Below, in pieces: positions 62,208 to 64,000 of a DNA stretch of 64,000 nt. The stretch comes from an uncultured Pseudomonadota bacterium (lineage in GTDB: Bacteria; Pseudomonadota; Alphaproteobacteria; Rs-D84). The stretch is taken from positions 161,157 through 225,156 of the forward strand of contig CADCGT010000002.1 in the NCBI GenBank assembly GCA_902801125.1, read 5' to 3'. The translations under genes and the position numbers were made by a program. The notes under the pieces were generated by a model. The model was not told the origin of the DNA. It did not search any database and saw only the letters and a program-made list of their open reading frames with translations. Each line of letters opens with the position of its first letter. The stretch's first letter is position 1.

Positions 62208-63626
62208 TTATCGACCGACAACAAATCCGTCGCCATAATCTGCAACCGATTGTCCACCGATATGGCATTGAATATCTTCAAAACCTTTTTTAAGTTGGTT
62301 CTTTTTAACAAGGTGCGCGGTCACAACACCACCAACGGTTCCCAACACCACACCGGCAATACTGTCGGACGCAAGGCGCGCCGTGTTAAAGTTCCCTTCG
62401 GCATCCCGCCACACATTAAGTTTAAGGCCGTCAATAATTCCATGCAATTCGGAATAATATCCATCTATTTGCACCGACCAATGCGCATCACCATATTCGC
62501 ACTTACCGTTTACAAGTTCTTTGTTTGGGTCCGCGCATTTGCACACACCACCGGTTTTTATTGTTCCACTTGGGCATTCGCAAGAATTCTTGCCCGCATT
62601 GTATGTCATATTATTATCATTACATATACAGGTTTTATTATCGTCACTTGGATACGCGTCTACTGGACAATCTTTGGTCACAGGCGGCACAGGTTTGTCT
62701 GGTTCTGTTTCTTGTTTCGGAACACATTGACCACGACCATTGACAATCTTAAATTCGGTTTTTTGATTTTTGCACACACATTTATATTCGCCAGAAACGG
62801 ATTTCCAATCGGCGGCCTTGCCCGTGTCACAGCACGCAATCGCTTCTGTACCCATATTCACCCGTCTTTCACGACAAGACTTTTTTTCTGGTTCTGGTTC
62901 TGGCTCTGGCGTGGGCGCAACCGCTTCTTTACATTCTTTGGTACCCGAATCATAATTCCATCCATCTTCACAATCAACTTTTACGCACACATCTCTTTTC
63001 ACAACCAACCAACCTGGGGCACCATCCCCCGAAAGGTCATGCACATAACTGCTAATGATATCAACTTTGGAACGACCGGCTGTTATTTCTTTACTGCTTC
63101 CACATTTTGGAATTCTAAAATCCTCCCACCGATCCTTCATTATGCGACTGGCATTACACCTCTTAACAAACTGAAAATCCGGACCTATAACAACATGCTC
63201 ATCGCCACATTCATATGCATCCCCAATTTGATGCCAATCACACTGAAGACATTTATTGATATCATTATCAAAACACAAATAATCATCCGCTGCATAAATT
63301 TTACTTGCCAATCTACGACCCAAACTACTTCCCCCTATGGCGCCGGCAACTCCGCCCGCCAATATAGCCCCATTTATTCTTATTGTGCCAACAACAGGAT
63401 CAACCCCTCCACGCCCTATCAGTCCAAAGGGCGCCAACGATGCACCAACCGCGGTACCAGTTGCCCACCCTATACCGCCACCAATAGCACTGCCTAATAC
63501 ATTAGCAATAGAAGCTTTATTGGCCCTATGAATATCACAACGCCCACTTTTAACGACGGCATTTCCCGGAATCGACACCATCGCACTAAGCATTCCAACA
63601 CAAAACAGACTTAAAAATTTTTTCAT
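62208..63626 (-). CDS. Secreted Cys-rich protein with EGF-like repeats and Gly-zipper segments
   Basis: 472 aa. Signal peptide ends GNA. Residues ~45-115 hold Gly-rich hydrophobic helices (ANVLGSAIGGGIGWATGTAV and ILAGGVAGAIGGSSLG). Then Cys-rich units (CDWHQIGDAYEC, CEDGWNYDSGTKEC), a Pro/Glu linker (PTPEPEPEPEKK), EGF-like CxCxDNN...CECPSGTIKTGGVCKC, and a final part with another Gly-zipper helix (SIAGVVLGTVGGVVTAHL) and QCHIGGQ. Good ribosome site. It could insert in or span the envelope. A long open frame on the opposite strand is a shadow. Confidence 0.72.
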   Translation of the reverse strand: MKKFLSLFCVGMLSAMVSIPGNAVVKSGRCDIHRANKASIANVLGSAIGGGIGWATGTAVGASLAPFGLIGRGGVDPVVGTIRINGAILAGGVAGAIGGSSLGRRLASKIYAADDYLCFDNDINKCLQCDWHQIGDAYECGDEHVVIGPDFQFVKRCNASRIMKDRWEDFRIPKCGSSKEITAGRSKVDIISSYVHDLSGDGAPGWLVVKRDVCVKVDCEDGWNYDSGTKECKEAVAPTPEPEPEPEKKSCRERRVNMGTEAIACCDTGKAADWKSVSGEYKCVCKNQKTEFKIVNGRGQCVPKQETEPDKPVPPVTKDCPVDAYPSDDNKTCICNDNNMTYNAGKNSCECPSGTIKTGGVCKCADPNKELVNGKCEYGDAHWSVQIDGYYSELHGIIDGLKLNVWRDAEGNFNTARLASDSIAGVVLGTVGGVVTAHLVKKNQLKKGFEDIQCHIGGQSVADYGDGFVVGR

Positions 63627-63716
63627 CTCTCTTTCCTTTGGATAAAAGTTCCCTTTTATTGTCGGATTATATCATAAAACAACCCGTGGTGCAAGTGGTT
63701 TAGTCGTGCAAAAAAA

Positions 63717-63743
63717 CATCATCCCGCGAAACGCGGGATGATG
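63717..63743 (-). terminator. Intrinsic terminator of groL
   Basis: CATCATCCCGCG, 3-nt loop, CGCGGGATGATG: 12-bp perfect stem, followed on the minus strand by TTTTTTT, 30 nt after the groL stop. Confidence 0.92.
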
Positions 63744-63773
63744 AATGTTTTATCAAAAACCGGTTGATTTTTC

Positions 63774-64000
63774 TTACATCATTCCCGGCATACCGCCCGG
63801 CATTTGCGGTGCGGATTGTTTTTCTTCGGGAATTTCCGACATTACCGCGCCGGTGGTCAACAACACACCCGCGGTTGATGCCGCCGCCATAATTGCGGTC
63901 TTGACAACCTTGGCCGGGTCAATAATTCCAGACTTTAACATATCGACATATTCGCCGGTTTGCGCGTTGTATCCGAAATTGTATTCTTTGGCATCCGAAA
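63774..64000 (-). CDS. groL: Chaperonin GroEL, C-terminal part
   Basis: The gene runs off the right edge; the last ~75 codons are present. [40 protein letters not shown] and the Gly-Met tail MPGGMPGMM identify GroEL. The tail usually lines the chaperonin cavity. Terminated by the strong hairpin at 63717-63743. Confidence 0.96.
   Translation of the reverse strand, partial: SDAKEYNFGYNAQTGEYVDMLKSGIIDPAKVVKTAIMAAASTAGVLLTTGAVMSEIPEEKQSAPQMPGGMPGMM

Noticed and set aside
62250..63497. 415-codon open frame on the plus strand opposite the EGF-like gene
   Set aside because: Composition is that of an antisense shadow (runs of Thr/Ile/Phe/His), no ribosome site or promoter, and the minus-strand gene has a signal peptide and ordered Cys motifs.

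Overview
The window is a gene-dense stretch of a bacterial chromosome that looks alphaproteobacterial. Housekeeping proteins carry it: CarD-like regulator, TyrS, RodZ-like and FtsB-like division/shape proteins, FtsH, TilS, PolA, UvrA, the rpsB-tsf pair, LptB, BamE and GroEL. A large pyruvate:ferredoxin oxidoreductase points to anaerobic or fermentative pyruvate use. The many paralogous secreted, cysteine-rich proteins of unknown function recall uncultured host-associated (gut) Alphaproteobacteria; that placement is my inference, since no 16S gene is present. I saw no rRNA operon, CRISPR array, transposase or integrated phage.

Layout. 1-3 kb: tail of lptB, a small hypothetical gene, then a minus-strand translationally coupled operon of secreted Cys-rich proteins headed by a truncated 'TSKSYVD' gene and a repeat element. 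3-14 kb: carD-like, a secreted Cys-rich protein, bamE, nifJ, ctpA, a Fic-like gene with a degenerate active site, an APH-fold kinase, envC-like and tyrS. 14-20 kb: second repeat element with a chimeric secreted protein ending in a phage-tail-like module, small envelope proteins, a YgjP-type peptidase, a compact transketolase, rnhA, DUF805. 20-28 kb: dusB, rodZ-like, uvrA, a free-standing SRP M-domain gene, a small gene and rlmE in one row, divergent ftsB, then rpsB-tsf. 28-43 kb: a large secreted protein with two LamG-like units behind a probable transcription attenuator, an alpha-2-macroglobulin/PBP1C operon, the third repeat element heading a knottin-like secreted protein, and three envelope proteins ending in an outer-membrane barrel. 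43-64 kb: tRNA-Leu, three large or Cys-rich secreted proteins, pth, an outer-membrane protein, polA, a LytM/M23 peptidase divergent from prmC, the operon tilS-ftsH-MBL hydrolase-three paralogues (two carrying acyl carrier protein domains), LOG, DUF167, HIT, small membrane proteins, a bactofilin-like protein, a lipoprotein hydrolase, an EGF-like secreted protein and the end of groL.

How the genes fit together. Envelope biogenesis dominates: LPS export (LptB), outer-membrane assembly (BamE), peptidoglycan synthesis and cleavage control (PBP1C with A2M, EnvC-like, M23 peptidase, RodZ-like, FtsB), quality control (CtpA, FtsH), and a large investment in secreted disulfide-rich proteins.

The least explained items are: (i) three loci where a ~107-bp element precedes a gene with a signal peptide-TSKSYVD start and an unrelated 3' part; (ii) a tandem family in which an acyl carrier protein domain is fused to an unrecognised Cys-containing domain; (iii) an SRP54 M domain without its GTPase; (iv) several genes whose -10 box sits 6-7 nt before the ATG, implying leaderless mRNAs, including one bidirectional promoter. 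All positions and motifs were read by eye; no database search was run.
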